A stretch of DNA of 64,000 nt from Simmondsia chinensis (taxonomy: Eukaryota; Streptophyta; Magnoliopsida; Caryophyllales; Simmondsiaceae). The translations under genes were made by a program, and so were the position numbers. Below the pieces are notes generated by a model that ran no database searches, was not told where the DNA came from, and saw nothing but the letters and a program-made list of their open reading frames with translations. Shown here in pieces: positions 11,117 to 23,969 of the stretch; positions within the stretch are counted from its first letter, which is position 1; each line of letters opens with the position of its first letter. Location of the stretch: contig JAGTTD010000019.1 of the NCBI GenBank assembly GCA_018398585.1, forward strand, positions 4,749,702-4,813,701. The letters run 5' to 3'.

Positions 11117-12369
11117 GATGTAGAGAATTCTGTAAATAATAGACTAACAAGCTCCATGTGGTACAACAGGAAACATTTCCCCAGGAAGTTTTTCTTCACA
11201 ACAATATTTTCAATTAGAAATATTTTTTTTCCACAAAATTTTTGTCTTTCTATCTGAAAGAATAATTTCTTTCATAAATTTGTACGAAACTAATGTTTGA
11301 CCAAATTGAGGTATTGAAGTAAAATATATGATGTGAGATTGCGATGAAAAATGTTTGCCCCTTCGCAAAAGAAAATGCCGTCCCCTTTTCATTGAGAAGA
11401 AGTCAATTTCTCCTCAAAGGAGAAAAACATTTTCCGATATCTAGGGGATGTTACTATGAAATTGTACCAATGAATATTAGGATTGAGGCGAAAAATATTT
11501 TTTGTCAAAACGAACAGAGCCAAAATGCACCAACTAATGAGGTAAGCCAAGTGTATAATCCTCCGCCCATAGCATAACTGCCTTCAAAATCTACGGCAAT
11601 GAATATAGTAAAACTAGGCTCGACACATAAATCCAACACATGCATCAAAAATTTATGGCCAACTAAACTTAGTTTAGAAGATACAGAAGTTGTTATTACG
11701 AAGGCAAATGTTATTACAAGGGCAATAATATAATTTACTAACAATAAAAGTCATAAAATTACTTTAAAAGTTATAATCTTACTCTAATAATAATAATTTT
11801 ATTCTTACAATAACATCAATCAATCGAAGATACTTATCAAAAGTATAACAGAAACTAGCAACAGCTACCGCCAGTTTGCTGACAGAGGTCCAACTCAACT
11901 ATAATATTTTATTTATCCACTAAGCAAGTATCATGCTCAGTTAGCGGCGTTGTCATTATAAATTAGTGGGTCGATTAATAATTGCCATGTTGAAGGTAAT
12001 TTTTTTGTATTATGTCCAAATGTGCAAACGGGTCGAGCCGAGTATTTTACTGTTTGAATTCGTGCTTGATAAGGTTTATCGAATTTGAGTTTGAGCCGAA
12101 TTCTTATCGAGCTTTCAAACTTTTTTTTGAGCTCGGTTCAATAACATTTTATTATGATCGATACTTGTTTCCGCTTGACTCGTTAGGCTAATCAAGCCGA
12201 TTCGAGCTAGTTATCAAGCCGAGCGTGTTCGTTATTGAGCTAAATCGAGCTCATAACTAAATAGAGCTGTTTATCCAGTCTAGCTCTTTATCAGAATAAG
12301 CTATTAGAGTTACTATCGAGTCATTATCGAATTATTTTTAAATTAATTCTAGGTTATTTATGAAATATA
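11117..12369. other. Spacer with a GAGC-rich hAT-like fragment
   Basis: Between about 12010 and 12300 the sequence repeats gagccga, tcgagctc and aatcgagc words, related to the other GAGCC-rich elements in the window; the same variant recurs near 32650-32840. The rest (11117-12000) shows no gene and no transposon ends. Confidence 0.45.
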
Positions 12370-12391
12370 CGATTGGGCCCATCCTACGAGG

Positions 12392-12565
12392 TATTAGAAG
12401 TATTCTAGAACCTTCCTAGGGTTTAGTGTTATTACTTTGTTACCCCTTGTCTTATAGTAAGTTCAAGAGTATTAGTGTCTTTATGCTTGTATTGCTTGGC
12501 TTATATAATGGCCCCTTGTATTGCTCATATCACCATTCTTAATAATACATTGCTCAATATTCACA
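12392..12565 (+). repeat. Copia 5' LTR
   Basis: It runs from TATTAGAAGTATTC to CAATATTCACA; its start has lost the canonical TG. It contains a TATATAATGG core promoter element and aligns along its whole length with 17319..17493. Confidence 0.9.
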
Positions 12566-12577
12566 TGGTATCAGAGC
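12566..12577 (+). other. Copia primer-binding site
   Basis: TGGTATCAGAGC directly follows the 5' LTR. It is complementary to the 3' end of initiator methionine tRNA, the usual primer of plant Copia elements. Confidence 0.9.
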
Positions 12578-12697
12578 ATACTTTGATCTAATTTTTCTTT
12601 TCTCTTTCTTTTCGTTTCCTCTTTCTTTAATTTACGCATTTTGTTGAATTTTTCAATTGTTCATTCTCATTGTTGAATTTCTTTTCTCTTCTTAAAT

Positions 12698-15600
12698 TTG
12701 TCAATGGCAACTAACCCTAATCGATCCTATGTAAATGCGCTCTCCCCTTCCCCTCCCTCTCAACATGACGCGATGGCAAGTCCGGTGGAGACCAATCACC
12801 GTCATACCGGTACCCCACCAGGTGTGACTGGATCTGCTGCGTCATGGGTGGTGACTGACCACTCCTATTTCAGTCTTATCACCTCTTATGCTTTGCTTCC
12901 TCGGTCGGTTGATACCGGTGTCGCCATCTTCGGTACTTCACCACTACTTGGGAGGCTTACAGTGAATCCGACATTTAGTTTGGGCATGTCCTCATCCCTT
13001 CCCCCTTATTTTCTCTCTCCTCCCATACCATCGAGCTTGCCAGCCCCACGGTCACCAACACTTACCCAAGCGCCGGCTGTGGCGGCGCAACCCCCCCAAT
13101 CGACGCTTTATGGCACCGATGGGGAGGCTGCTTTCCCATCTACCCAAAGAACCCCCTCTACCCCTAATTTTCTAAACCCTCGTACATATAATCCTCCTCC
13201 CTCTCTTGTTAACATTTTACTGATTGCTCATCAATTACTAGAGTTTATAGATGGTTCTCTTCCTTGCCCCCCTGCCCAGATCACTTTATTCAATGAATCG
13301 ACTCACCCTATACTACATGGCTTCGCACGGATCAAAGCCTTAGATCCTGCATTGCCACTACCTTCTCTCGACCCCTACTAAACAGCGTCGTTCGCCGCTT
13401 TACCTCAAAAGGCATATGAGATGCCTTGGCTAAGTGCTTTCGGGATCACTCTATGGCTAAGGAGTTTGATTTCCGAACCCAACTCATTAATCATTGTAAG
13501 GATGGCAAAACAATGGACGTTTATCTTTCTGAATTAAAATCAATCATAGATGACCTAGCTACCATTGACTCACCCGTCTCACAACGAGAATTTCAATACT
13601 TTGCTATTTATAGTTTACCTCCTGAGTATGCTGCTTTTACAACGTTTGCGTGTTAAACCTCCAAACATAATACATATGAAATATTAAAAACTTCCCTACT
13701 TAATGAAGAAGCTGCTCTAAGTCGACCTAAATCGACCTCATGGACGTACTCCTCCTAACCAAAGCCATGCTATGGTCGGCAGTGCCCCGAGACCGACTAG
13801 ATCTCAGTCCAGCCGAGGAGGCCGCAGCCACTACAGCCAAGGGCGCGACGGCAGGGGTGCACCCTCAGGTCCCCTTGCAGCCCCGCCCCACCACGGTGGG
13901 GTCCCCCACTCTGAGTCTCCTTCACTAGTTCGACATCCTCCTGGTCCTCCCCCTAACTCAAGTGCAGGTGTGCTTAGTCTTGGCTCTCAATATTGTTAGA
14001 TTTGCTCACAATCTGGACACATGGTTGTTGGTTGCCCCTATCGGCTTGATGGCACCTCATATCCCGATCCTTCCCACTCCTTTGCCGCCATGACTATTGG
14101 GGAACCGCATGAATACAATTGGTACCCTAACTCCGGTACCACGAACCATATGACACCAAATCCAGGTATTCTCAATAACCTTCTTCCTTATTCTTGTCAT
14201 AAAGGTGTTTTAGTAGGAAATGGTGCATTACTCCCAGTAACACATGTGGGTTCTTCAACTATCCGCACATCCTAATCCCCATTAAAACTACCTAATATTA
14301 TGCTTGTCCCTAACCTCACCCATAACTTTCTATCAATTAAACAACTCTGTTATGATAATAATTTTAGGGTTGAATTTGACTCTAATTTCTTCTATGTTAA
14401 GGACAAGGCTACGGGGATGCTGCTTCTACGAGTACCCAGTGATGGGTCGCTCTATAGCTTCTTACCTCACGATGTGGGCCTCATAGCACGAGTCAAGAAT
14501 GGAGAACCGTGGCATGAGAGACTAGGTCATTTAGGCAATCCTGTTCTTGACGTGTTATGTAAGAAACAATTTTTCCTGTATGTTAAATTTTTGAATAAAT
14601 GTTCTTTTTGCTGTTTAGGCAAATCAAGAAAACTATCATTTGAATGTTTACTACATAACTCTACTATGGCCCTTCAATTAATACATTCCGACGTTTGACA
14701 ATCACTAGTACCCTCTTTCTCGTCTTATAACTATTATGTTCTCTTTATTGACGATTTTTCCCGATTCACATTGCTCTATCCGATGCAGCGTAAATCTAAC
14801 GTTTACGAAATTTTCACCACTTTAAAAAATCTTGCTGAAAATCCATTTAATACTAAAATTAAGATTTTTCAAAGTGATGGCGCAGATGAATTCGATCACC
14901 GGCGCATGAACACCCTTTGTCGTGATGCCGGAATTTATTTCCGTCTATCTTGTCCTGATACTCCATAACAAAATTGGGTGGCAGAACACAAGCATCGACA
15001 TTTATCTGAAATGGCACGGACGCTACTAATTCATGCCAAATTACCTTATAAATTTTCGAATGACACTTTTTGCACTGCATGTTTTACTATAAACTATCTC
15101 CCTACCCCAATGCTTTCATATGTTTCTTCCTTTCAAAAACTTTTTCACACTAACCCGGATTACAACAGTTTTCGCGCCTTTGGGTGTGCATGCTACCCTA
15201 ACATAACACCCCGTGCTCCTCATAAACTTGCTCCTCGCTCTATCCCTTGCATTTTTTAGGATATGAAGGCTGCTATAAAGGATCCAGGTGTTTTGACCCA
15301 AACAAAAACGCATCTATATAAATTGGCACGTAGTCTTTGATGAAACTCGTTTTCCTTACAACGACCTAGTTAACTCAAATGTATTAGTCTCTGATGTCAC
15401 ACCTCCCCTGCCCCTTACTATACACTCTCAATTATCGCAGGCCTCATCTCTCCCCCTCCCCCCTCGAGGTGCAGCCAACCGGGCTGCCCCAGCCACGGGC
15501 GGTGCTGCCCGGGACCCGGCACCACCGTCCTGGACATTAGTCCCTACTTCGGTCCCCTCTCCTGCCCCGACCGAACCAGCCGCCTCCCCCCAAGGTCCCA

Positions 15601-17223
15601 CTGAGACCCCGATTGAGTCGGCTCCCCCTCACACCGACTGCACCCTCCCTCCGGTGGCCCTGACCAGCCCCCCATCCCCTACTCGGTCACCAACAGCACC
15701 CGACCCAACTTCTGTCCAAACCACCACTGGTCCCCCCACGGAAGCATTAGAGTCAAATGTCAACATTCACCCTATGCAAACTAGACTTAAAGCAAAAATT
15801 AGAAAAACCAAGTACCCTCTCTCCCTGTCTTCCATAACTGCAGTACAAGAACCCACTTCTACTCACAGGCTGCGAAAAATCCACAGTGGCAAGAACTCAT
15901 GGCGGAAGAATTCAATGCCCTTATTCTTAACAACACCTGGGAGCTAGTGCCATATGACCCTTCAAGGCGGATGCTTCCGTCTAATGGTTCAAGGCTTGCC
16001 TTGTGGCTTAAGAATTTCACCAAAGTGAGAGCCTTGACTAAAAGGAAACCTTCAGCCCGGTTGTTAAACTTTCCACCATATGCTTTATTCTTACCCTTGC
16101 AATCACATACAACTGGCCTATTCGACAGTTGGATGTTAAAAATGCTTTCCTACATGGCCATCTTAAGGAAGAAGTTTACATGAAGTAACCACAAGACTTC
16201 ACACACTTTAAATTTCCAAATCATGTGTGTCATTTGTGAAAGGCGTTGTATGGGCTCAAACAGGCACCGCGGGCTTGGTTCCAAAGGTTTAGCGCATTCT
16301 TACTCAGTCTTGGTTTTATTTGTTGCCATGCTGACCCATCTTTATTTATTCATCAATCTAAGTCTTACCTTACATGTCTTCTGTTATATTTTGATGACAT
16401 AATTCTCACAGGCACTGACCCATCTCACCTCACTCACCTGGTTGAATCTCTATCAACCCGGTTTGCTACGAAAGACCTTGGCCCCCACACTTTTTCCTAG
16501 GCATTGAAGCCCATTGTGACCACAATCGCCTCTTTCTCTCACAGCATAAGTATACTATTAATCTCCTTACCAAACATGACTAATGTGATGCCAAACCCAT
16601 CAAAGCGCAACCCACCCCCCCCGAGCACATCTTTCCTTGAGCGAAGGGGAGCTACCCGAGGATCCCACTGAGTATAGGAGCGTAGTTGGGGCCCTACAGT
16701 ACCTAACAATGACACGTCCCAATATTTGCTAGGCCGTTAACCTTGTCTCGTAGTTCACGCATGCTCCCCGGACTCCTCACTGGCAAGCTGTTAAATGCAT
16801 TCTTCAGTACTATTAAGCTACCCCGCTCGAATACCAATGGTCACCATTTTCGCTGACGCTGACTGGGGTGGCTGCCTCGATACTCTACGATCCACCACTA
16901 GTTATGCCCTCTACCTTAGTCCCAATCTTGTTTGTTGGCGGGCGAAGAAACTGATCACAGTCTCCAAGTCTACATCTAAATCTGAATACCGGGCTATTGC
17001 TCAAGCTGTTGCTGAAAGTGATTGGAATTGCTACCTAATGCGGGATCTCGGGCTTTGCCACCCAGGACAAATTACAGTGTACTATGACAATGCCTCCGCC
17101 TCCTACCATGTTGCCAATCAGATCTCCAATGACAGAAGCAAACATATTGATGTAGATTTTCACTATGTTCAAGAAAAGGTGCTCAAGGGTGATCTTCAAG
17201 TCTGCTACACGCCTACAGCTTAA
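12698..17223 (+). pseudogene. Decayed Copia gag-pol polyprotein
   Basis: Domain relics follow Copia order. A Pro/Ser-rich leader lies at 12698..13378. A gag segment with a UBN2/retrotrans_gag-like pattern (DVYLSELKSIIDDL) lies at 13426..13656. The protease motif near 14130 reads NSGTTNHMT where active enzymes have DSG. The pre-integrase zinc region (WHERLGHLGNP) is near 14510, and integrase fragments (FQSDGADEF, AEHKHRHLSEMA) lie at about 14860-15060. Reverse transcriptase carries MYGLKQAPRAWF at 16246 and YFDDIILTG near 16387. RNase H shows ADADWGGC at about 16852 and SKSEYRAIAQAVAE near 16978. In-frame stops and frameshifts interrupt it many times, so no protein can be made. Confidence 0.9.
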
Positions 17224-17318
17224 TAGGTTGTTGATATTTTTACAAAGGGCCTGTCGGCCAACCGATTCTTCCAGCAGAACACCAATCTTCCTGTGCTTGC
17301 TCCATGCTCAGATTGAAG

Positions 17319-17493
17319 GGTTAGAAGTATTCTAGAACCTTCCTAGGGTTTAGTGTTATTACTTTGTTATCCATTGTCATATAGTAAGTCCAAGGATATT
17401 AGTGTCTTTATGCTTGTATTGCTTGGCCTATATAATGGCCCATTGTATTGCTGATATCATCATTCTTAATAATACAGTTGCTCAATATTTACA
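17319..17493 (+). repeat. Copia 3' LTR
   Basis: It runs from GGTTAGAAGTATTC to CAATATTTACA and is preceded by a weak purine tract (gattgaa). It is followed by CAAGG, the right target-site duplication. Confidence 0.9.
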
Positions 17494-17939
17494 CAAGGCA
17501 CATGACACACTAGGATTTTAGTGTGATGGCTCTAAATATACAGAGGGGTTATATATGTTACTATTAGGGTTGAGAAAGGGTTTGAGAGGATTATGAGTTA
17601 AGAGATGTCTCATGTAAACTGCAATTAATATAATAAAATTTTTGTACTCTCTTTCGTGGATGTAGGCTTCGGCTGAACCATATAAATTCCAGTGTTCTCC
17701 CCTATCCCCTTTGTGTTTGATTCTTATTTCGATTTGTGGTTTGTCTATTCCGTGAGTTATTTTAATATAAGGTATCAGTAGCCCATCAATTGGTATCGAA
17801 GCTCAAGTTCTGATCTTTGGTTGAATCTAAATCGAAGGTTGATAGCCAGTGGGAGAAGAGACATGGCCGTAACGTCAGTTGTGAAAATTCCAGACGATGG
17901 TTCTAGTGGTGACCTGATTTCAACGGCAAAGGCACGGTG

Positions 17940-18117
17940 GCAGTTGATTCGGGTAGATAATGGGTTTGATCGGTAAACCGAAGGTGTAAACTGCGGTAAT
18001 AGTTGATTCGGGTAGATCATGGGTTTGATCAGTAAACGAAAGGAGTAGACTGTGGTAGTGGTTGATTCGAGTAGATCATAGGCTTGACAAGTAATCTGAA
18101 GGTGTAAACTGCGGTGG
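17940..18117 (+). repeat. Three tandem copies of a ~59-bp unit in the host LTR element interior
   Basis: The unit begins GTTGATTCGGGTAGAT, continues gggtttgatc and ggtgtaaactgcggt, and occurs three times in a row with about 10-20% differences. It lies just inside the 5' LTR of the host element. Confidence 0.8.
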
Positions 18118-18725
18118 TGCCCTAGTTGGAGTGACGAGTTGTGCCTCGGTTAAAGAGGTGGTGGTTGAGCGTTAGTGGAGGTAATTTGGTCCGAGTGAAG
18201 GAGCGGGAGACTAGATTGGTGTACCTGAGTGTTAGATTTGGTGGACCCAAAGTAAATCGGCGTTGTCAAAGACGGTTCGAACTTGTAGTGTCGAAGGACG
18301 ACCCAGTGAAGCCCAAAGCAGAGACGAAGTGCAGTTGGTGACGCGCGGCGATGGTGGTTTGAACAGTGCCTGATAGAGACACCAAGGGTTTCGACAAATG
18401 TGTGCCTTGATGGGTGGTTTTGGTGTTACGTCCTGAGGACGGTGGTTCTGGCTGGCACGACGGTGGGTCGAATCTGGGCGTGGTGGCCGAGATAGTCGAG
18501 GACTGGTTTGAGTCGGACGTCCGGTTTGAGACCACGGCGAGGTCCTGGCTGCAGTGGCCAAGACAGAGAAGGACGACCCAGAGAACGGAGCCGAAGTGCG
18601 TCGCGAACGACGACCGATGGTTTGAACGGTGATAATGGTCAGAATTAGAGAAAACCTATAAGTGGCACCGGTGGTGGTGTTGCGGCAGTGATGACGTGGA
18701 AGACCGGTCCGATAGCCGGAGGAGA
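18118..18725. other. GC-rich interior of the host LTR element
   Basis: This part is rich in ggtttgag, cggtgg and gacgacc words. Open stretches exist on both strands but show no domain I recognise, so I treat it as non-coding filler of a non-autonomous LTR element. The same type of sequence continues at 19367-19600. Confidence 0.4.
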
Positions 18726-19366
18726 TGTTACAGACTAAAGGAGGTTCCATCCCAAAACCAATTGGCAATGGGTGAAGTAGCCCCTCTAGTATATAAATTG
18801 GTGTTTTTTTGCTCACCCCACCGATGTGGGATTCTCCTTTTTCATTTCTTCCTGTAACAAACCACCACGCTCCGCACCCATAATCCTCGACGGCTGTCGC
18901 TCTAAGTAGCTTCACTCTGAATAGGTAGCCCTTTTCTCTAGACGGCTTCACACTACTCTAGGTAGCCCTCTCCTAGGTAACCCTTTTCCCCCTGGAAGGC
19001 TTCACTCTAGGCAGCTTCACTCTGAATTAGGTAGTCCTTTTCTCAGGACGGCTCCACTCTACTCTAGGTAGCCCTTTTCGAAACTTAGGCCTGTTATAAG
19101 TGGTTTGTCCAGCAAGGCCATCAAGCACAGTCCGTCCCATACCGGACCGAGCACGACTCCACAGCAGGGTCTGTCACATACCAAACCCGAGCTCCTTGGA
19201 ATCGATCCGAGGATTGACGGCTCTGGTACCAATGTTACAGACTAAAGGAGGTTCCATCTCAAAATCAATTAGCAATGGGTGGAGTAGTCCCTCTAGTATA
19301 TACATTGGTGTTTTCTTGCTCACCCCACCGATGTGGGATTTCCCTTTTTCATTTCTTCTTGTAACA
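18726..19366 (-). mobile_element. TRIM-A: miniature LTR retrotransposon
   Basis: Two 134-bp direct repeats, 18726..18859 and 19233..19366, both run from TGTTACAGACTAAAGGAGG to TTCTTSYTGTAACA. The sequence next to the right copy is ggctctggtaccaa (19219..19232), the reverse complement of an initiator-tRNA primer site, which sets the orientation as minus. The interior is only about 370 bp and non-coding, as in TRIMs. The LTRs differ at about ten positions. I find no clear target-site duplication. Relatives lie at 23970, 24608 and 26818. Confidence 0.85.
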
Positions 19367-19910
19367 AGGTGACGATCGGTGGGAGTCGTGGCGGGTCACG
19401 GCGTCGTCAACGTTCGCTGCTTGTGGTGGCGCCGAATGTTAATGAGTCAACGGAGGCCGGTCCGAGTCGATGATGGTGGTGGTTCGCTGTGTGGGTGAAC
19501 GACAGCGGCTTGCTCTCCGACGAGGGTCGTAGTTGACCGACAGAGGAAGATGGAGGTCAGGCTTGAGCAGCGGCGTAGATTTGGTTTGGTCAAAAGTAGG
19601 GTTTTTAAATTTAGGTCAGCGGATTGTTTGATCGGCTTTAAATAATCTAATTGGGTCGAGCCCTCGTATTTCCTTTAGATCTAAAATTAAAATTCTTGGA
19701 TGACTTAGTTTGATAATAATAAATAATCCAACCAGATAAGAAAATTGTTGAGTTATGTGTGGAGCCTGATTGTGTTAGGGTTGGACCAATCTTACGAGGC
19801 ACATGACACACTAAGATTTTAGTGTAATGGCTCTATGTACACAGAGGTTGTGTAAATTATCATTAATATTGAGAAAGGTTTGAGAGGATTGTGAGTTAAG
19901 AAACGTCTCA

Positions 19911-22006
19911 TAGGGATGAGCATGGGTTGGGAATCCTATACGAAATTTATTTCTGGTCGAGTATGTGAAACACTAAAATTACCAAAATTATTACTCATAA
20001 TTCGATCTAAAAATTGGGTATCCATATTAATTGGGTACCGTACAAGATCGGGTAGGATCACATCGGGTCGAGTAACCAACCATTTAATTAAAATTTCTCA
20101 AAAAATAAATTTTATAAAAAGTATAAACAACTTTCTACTAATATACTATTGAGTCGTTTGTGAGTATACTATAAAATTATTGTAGCATAATTCCACTTGA
20201 GCGACACAATTTAAAATTAAAAAATATCATACATATAATTGTCGTACTTTAATAATTACAAATTCATAACCATCTTAAAATGACTATGATACATAAACTA
20301 AAACTTCACAAATATGAGAAAGTTTAAAGATTGTATACAGAGAGATAGAGTATTAAAAAAAACATCCTTATTCTATTTATCTGTTTATTCAAAAATTAAG
20401 AGAAAAGTCTTTTTTTTTTCCCTCGACAAATGGCTAAAGTTTAGAATTTTGTTACCCAAAATAGGGCAAGTTTTTGTTGAAAGAAGAAAGAAAAAAATGC
20501 ATAGTTTAAAAAATTTTTGTTGAGAATTTACAATTAAATCTGCAACCTTGTTTAATAAAGATAACATAATTAATATTCTAAATACAATATAAATATTTAT
20601 TTACAATAATATATATAATTAATATTGGGTCAGATCGTGTACTTGAAATTTTTTCAAAATGATACCCGTATCCAAACTTATAGGGCTGCAAATGAGCCGA
20701 GCAAAGCTGAGCCACAACTTGCTCGGCTCAGCTCGTTAACTAAATGAGATTGGCTCGGTATCGGTATTATTTATCTAATCGAGCCACATATCTATGCTCG
20801 GCTCGGCTCGGCTCGGCTCGGCTTGTTTACTAAATGAGACCGGCTCCTTAATAAATAAGACCTGCTCGGTATCGGTATCATTAAGGCTTGTTTATTTGGC
20901 GAGCTAGCTCGTTTAGTTTTGTCGGCTCATTGGGCTCATTTATAGGGCTCGTTAAGCTCATTTAATAGAATTATTACATTTAATTATGATCATTGTTACT
21001 TGAATTATTATACTAAATTACTTTAATTAATAATAATAAATAAATAAATCTAAACCTAACTCTAATCCTAATTCTTTCTACTTGTCCTCCATATCAGCCC
21101 CCACCCCCCACCCCTCGCCCCCAACCCCCCGACCAACTACCCCCCACTCCGGCCACCCTCCAGCTGCCACCATCACCAACCCCAGCCCCCTCCCACACCC
21201 CCACTCCAAACCGCCACCACCATCACCTCTCCCAACCCCAACCCCCCACCCACTGGCCACCAATACCACCACCCTCGAGCCCTCACTGCCCCTCCCCTAT
21301 CACCACCACCCCTCCCCAGCTCATTTCTCCTTTTCGTCTTTAAGCTATACCAAAAAGTTGAGAATTTGAATTAGATAATGAACCAATAACAATATAAAAA
21401 AAGACACAGATTTTGTTAAAAACGGGTGGGGCCGAGAACACACTAACCAAATGATAAAGTGAAAATGAATATTTAGGACGGAGAAGAGTACCAAAAAAAC
21501 AGAGTGCCGTCTTCTTCCTTTTCTTTATTATTGTTCTTCTCTCTTTTTTTCTCTCCTTTAGTGAGCAAAGTTTAGAAAGCTAAACCCTAAATACCTTTAA
21601 ATACTCAAACAAAAACATATAAAAGAAGGGTGAAGGAAGTGCCAAGTGGCGCAGTCTAAATATGCGAGCCAGCTCGTGAGCCCATAAACGAGGCGGCTCG
21701 TGAGCCTTTCGAGCCGAGTCAGCCTCGGATTGATTTGGCTCGTTTATTTAAATGAGCCGCCCTTAAACAAGCCAAGCTGGCTCTCAAGCAGGCTTAAATG
21801 AACCCGAGCCAAGCCATTAGTGAGCCGAGTCAAACTAGCTTGCGAGCTAGCTTGGCTCATTTGCACCCCTACAAACCGATATCCATATTTCAACAAGTCA
21901 GATATATCCTAACCGGATATTTTTGGGTCGGTTACCCTATTTTTCGGATTGGGTTTAGTTCAATTTTACTGGTTTTCAAGCATACAGGTACTTTTGCTCA
22001 CCCCTA
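19911..22006. mobile_element. hAT-like element inserted in the host 3' LTR
   Basis: The terminal inverted repeats are TAGGGATGAGCA at 19911 and TGCTCACCCCTA ending at 22006. The 8-bp target-site duplication is ACGTCTCA at 19903..19910 and GCATCTCA at 22007..22014, six of eight matching. The other host LTR (near 17605) reads gatgtctcatgtaaac without the insertion, which confirms the site. There is no transposase ORF. A second hAT-like element sits inside it. Confidence 0.85.
20681..21871. mobile_element. hAT-like element nested in the previous one, GAGCC-rich
   Basis: The ends are TAGGGCTGCAAATGAGCC and its near-perfect inverse GGCTCATTTGCACCCCTA. The flanks caaactta and caaaccga agree at 6 of 8 bases, as expected for an aged hAT target-site duplication. 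Inside are pentamer runs (ctcggctcggctcggctcgg at about 20796-20815) and, at 21088-21310, a strongly C-rich plus strand. The Pro-rich open frame there is a composition artefact. Confidence 0.85.
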
Positions 22007-22189
22007 GCATCTCATATAAACTCCAATTAATATAATAAAATTATTATGCTCCCCTCCATGGATGTAGGCTTTTCTGAACCACGTAAATTCCGGTGTTTTC
22101 CCTATTCCCTTTGTGTTTGATTGTTACTTCGATTTTGTGGTTTGTCTATTCCGTGAGTTATCTTAATAAGTGGTTACAGGGCCCCAACA

Positions 22190-23969
22190 AAATTAATACA
22201 AGTGTATTTACATTTAAACTTTGATATTTTTGGAAATAATAAAAAAAAAAAAAATTGACTTATTTGAATTAATAAAAAAGATCCTAAGTTTTTATCGTAT
22301 TAATAAAAATGCGCTATATTTGTCTCTTATTATTAAAAAATCCACTCTTTGGCATGATAAAGTTATTTTCTGTCGGAAGAGTTGAAGTGACAATTTTTTT
22401 TATTTATGCTTTTGTAAAGTGACAAAAATACTTTCAATAACCATATTTTTAAACAAATTAAGCCAAAATAAATAGTCTTTACATTACTATATCTCAAATT
22501 TTGTGCTAATAACATAAGAATAAGAGTTAATAGTATTTTTATCATTTTACTATATTATTAATAAAAAGAAGTTAGCCATACCAGCTCTATATTATGATCT
22601 AAAATCAATCTAAACAATTAACTAACTCAAAAGGGGGAAGACTTACAGACAGGGGTGGGGGGGAGAGAGAGATTCAAACATTTAAGTCATCCTTCAATAC
22701 TCATTTTCACTAAACCCCTTTATAGAGTTGAAGGAGAGGTAAAATTGAATATAAAACTTAGTATATTTATTAATATTTAAAGTACCATTCACTTAACTAC
22801 TATATTTATGTTTGTACTACTATATATATATAATCATAATAGTATCTTATAAAATTATAAATATGTTTTATAAAATAAAATATATTATAGTATGTTAAAA
22901 AATATAACTATAATAATATAATTGTACATTATAAAATTATAAATATATTTTATAAAATTAAATGTAACATAATTTATTAAAAAATATAATTATAATAATA
23001 TAAATATAAAATATAACTATAAAATAAATTGTAATGCCCAAAAGGGCACTAACAATGGGGGCAAAAGCCCCCAATCGACAGGCCCGGGCCGAGCAGATTT
23101 GAAGCCTACCCGGCTCGTTGGCCGCCTCTAACCATTATCTTCAAGGTTCAAGGTATTGGTACTCAAGTTGCCAACCCATTGGGGTGAAACACTACAATTA
23201 CAAATCCTATCCAATTATTATTTTTTTTAAAACTAAGGGCATGTTTGGTATGAGTTTAGCCAGGGTTAATGATTACATAGATAACCATTACACCCCTTTT
23301 AACCCTGTTTAATTTATCATTAATATTTAATCTATGAAAAAATTTACTCCCAAATAAAGTTAAAACCGTTATACTACTCGTTCTAGTGCAACATTTATAA
23401 CAAGGGAAATGGTAAAAGATTTTTCAATTTATTTTTTGACTTGGAAAGTTTGGATATTATAAAAAATATTTTATATATTTAAAGAATCATTTAAATATTT
23501 AATAAAATATTCTAAATATTTTTAAAAATTTTGATACTGAAAATTTATTTTAAAATTTAGAAAATATCTTAAATATATAAAAATTATTTTAAAAATTATT
23601 ATAATATTTATATATTTAAAAAATATTCTATATATAAATATAAAAAATATGTATAAAAATTCAATAGTTAAAAATATACAATAATATTTAGATATTAAAA
23701 ATATTTAAAAAAGTTTTTAAATATTAGAAAAATATTTATATATTTATAAAAATACTTCAAATATTTAAAAGACATTAAATATTCAAAAATCTAATAAATA
23801 ATGGGGAGAGATCTACTATGTCCACGTTGGTGCAGCAACAAAAATGTTGGTGGCACGTCACAATAGGGATTAGCTAATTTTTGAAAATTTTGAAATTATT
23901 TTCTTAAATATTTAAAGCGTCGTTCATTATGTGAGGGTTTTTTTTTTGTATTTTAATAAATAGTTATAT
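22190..23969. other. AT-rich spacer with a partial long-TIR MITE
   Basis: About 22225-22570 matches half of the MITE family seen at 45570 and 55895 (catatttttaaacaaattaag, then aataagagttaat). From about 22780 to 23030 and 23400 to 23790 the sequence is almost pure A/T with repeated aaatattta words. A short GC-rich block with palindromic words (ggcccgggcc) lies near 23080-23100. I see no gene. Confidence 0.45.

Larger units (their letters stand above)
12392..17493 (+). mobile_element. Ty1/Copia retrotransposon, full length but dead
   Basis: Two LTRs (12392..12565 and 17319..17493) flank an internal region with a primer-binding site and decayed Copia domains in the order gag, protease, integrase, RT, RNase H. 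The 5-bp target-site duplication is CGAGG at 12387..12391 and CAAGG at 17494..17498 (one mismatch). Removing the element restores the host LTR sequence tacgaggcacatgac, which the other host LTR also shows near 19793. The LTRs differ at roughly 14 of about 174 positions, so the insertion is old. Confidence 0.93.
12370..22189 (+). mobile_element. Old LTR retrotransposon hosting nested insertions
   Basis: Two related LTR copies enclose a non-coding interior. The 5' LTR is split by the Copia insertion and resumes at 17494 (ggcacatgacacact), ending near 17788; a primer-binding-like TTGGTATCGAAGC follows at 17790. The 3' LTR starts near 19773 (tgttagggttggacc), is split by an hAT-like element at 19911..22006 and ends near 22189. 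Shared landmarks in both LTRs are cacatgacacacta, gtggatgtaggctt and ttccgtgagttat. I find no gag or pol signature inside, so it was non-autonomous. The exact 5' start is uncertain. Confidence 0.65.

Noticed and set aside
18232..18951. 239-residue minus-strand ORF
   Set aside because: It crosses the boundary between the LTR-element interior and the TRIM, and its sequence shows no protein-family pattern.
20796..20820. CRISPR-like or telomere-like short repeat
   Set aside because: It is a simple run of five CTCGG-type pentamers inside an hAT-like element, with no spacers and no telomere motif.
21082..21369. Proline-rich protein ORF on the plus strand and glycine-rich ORF opposite
   Set aside because: Both come from one C-rich low-complexity block inside an hAT-like element; no start context, splice structure or domain supports a gene.
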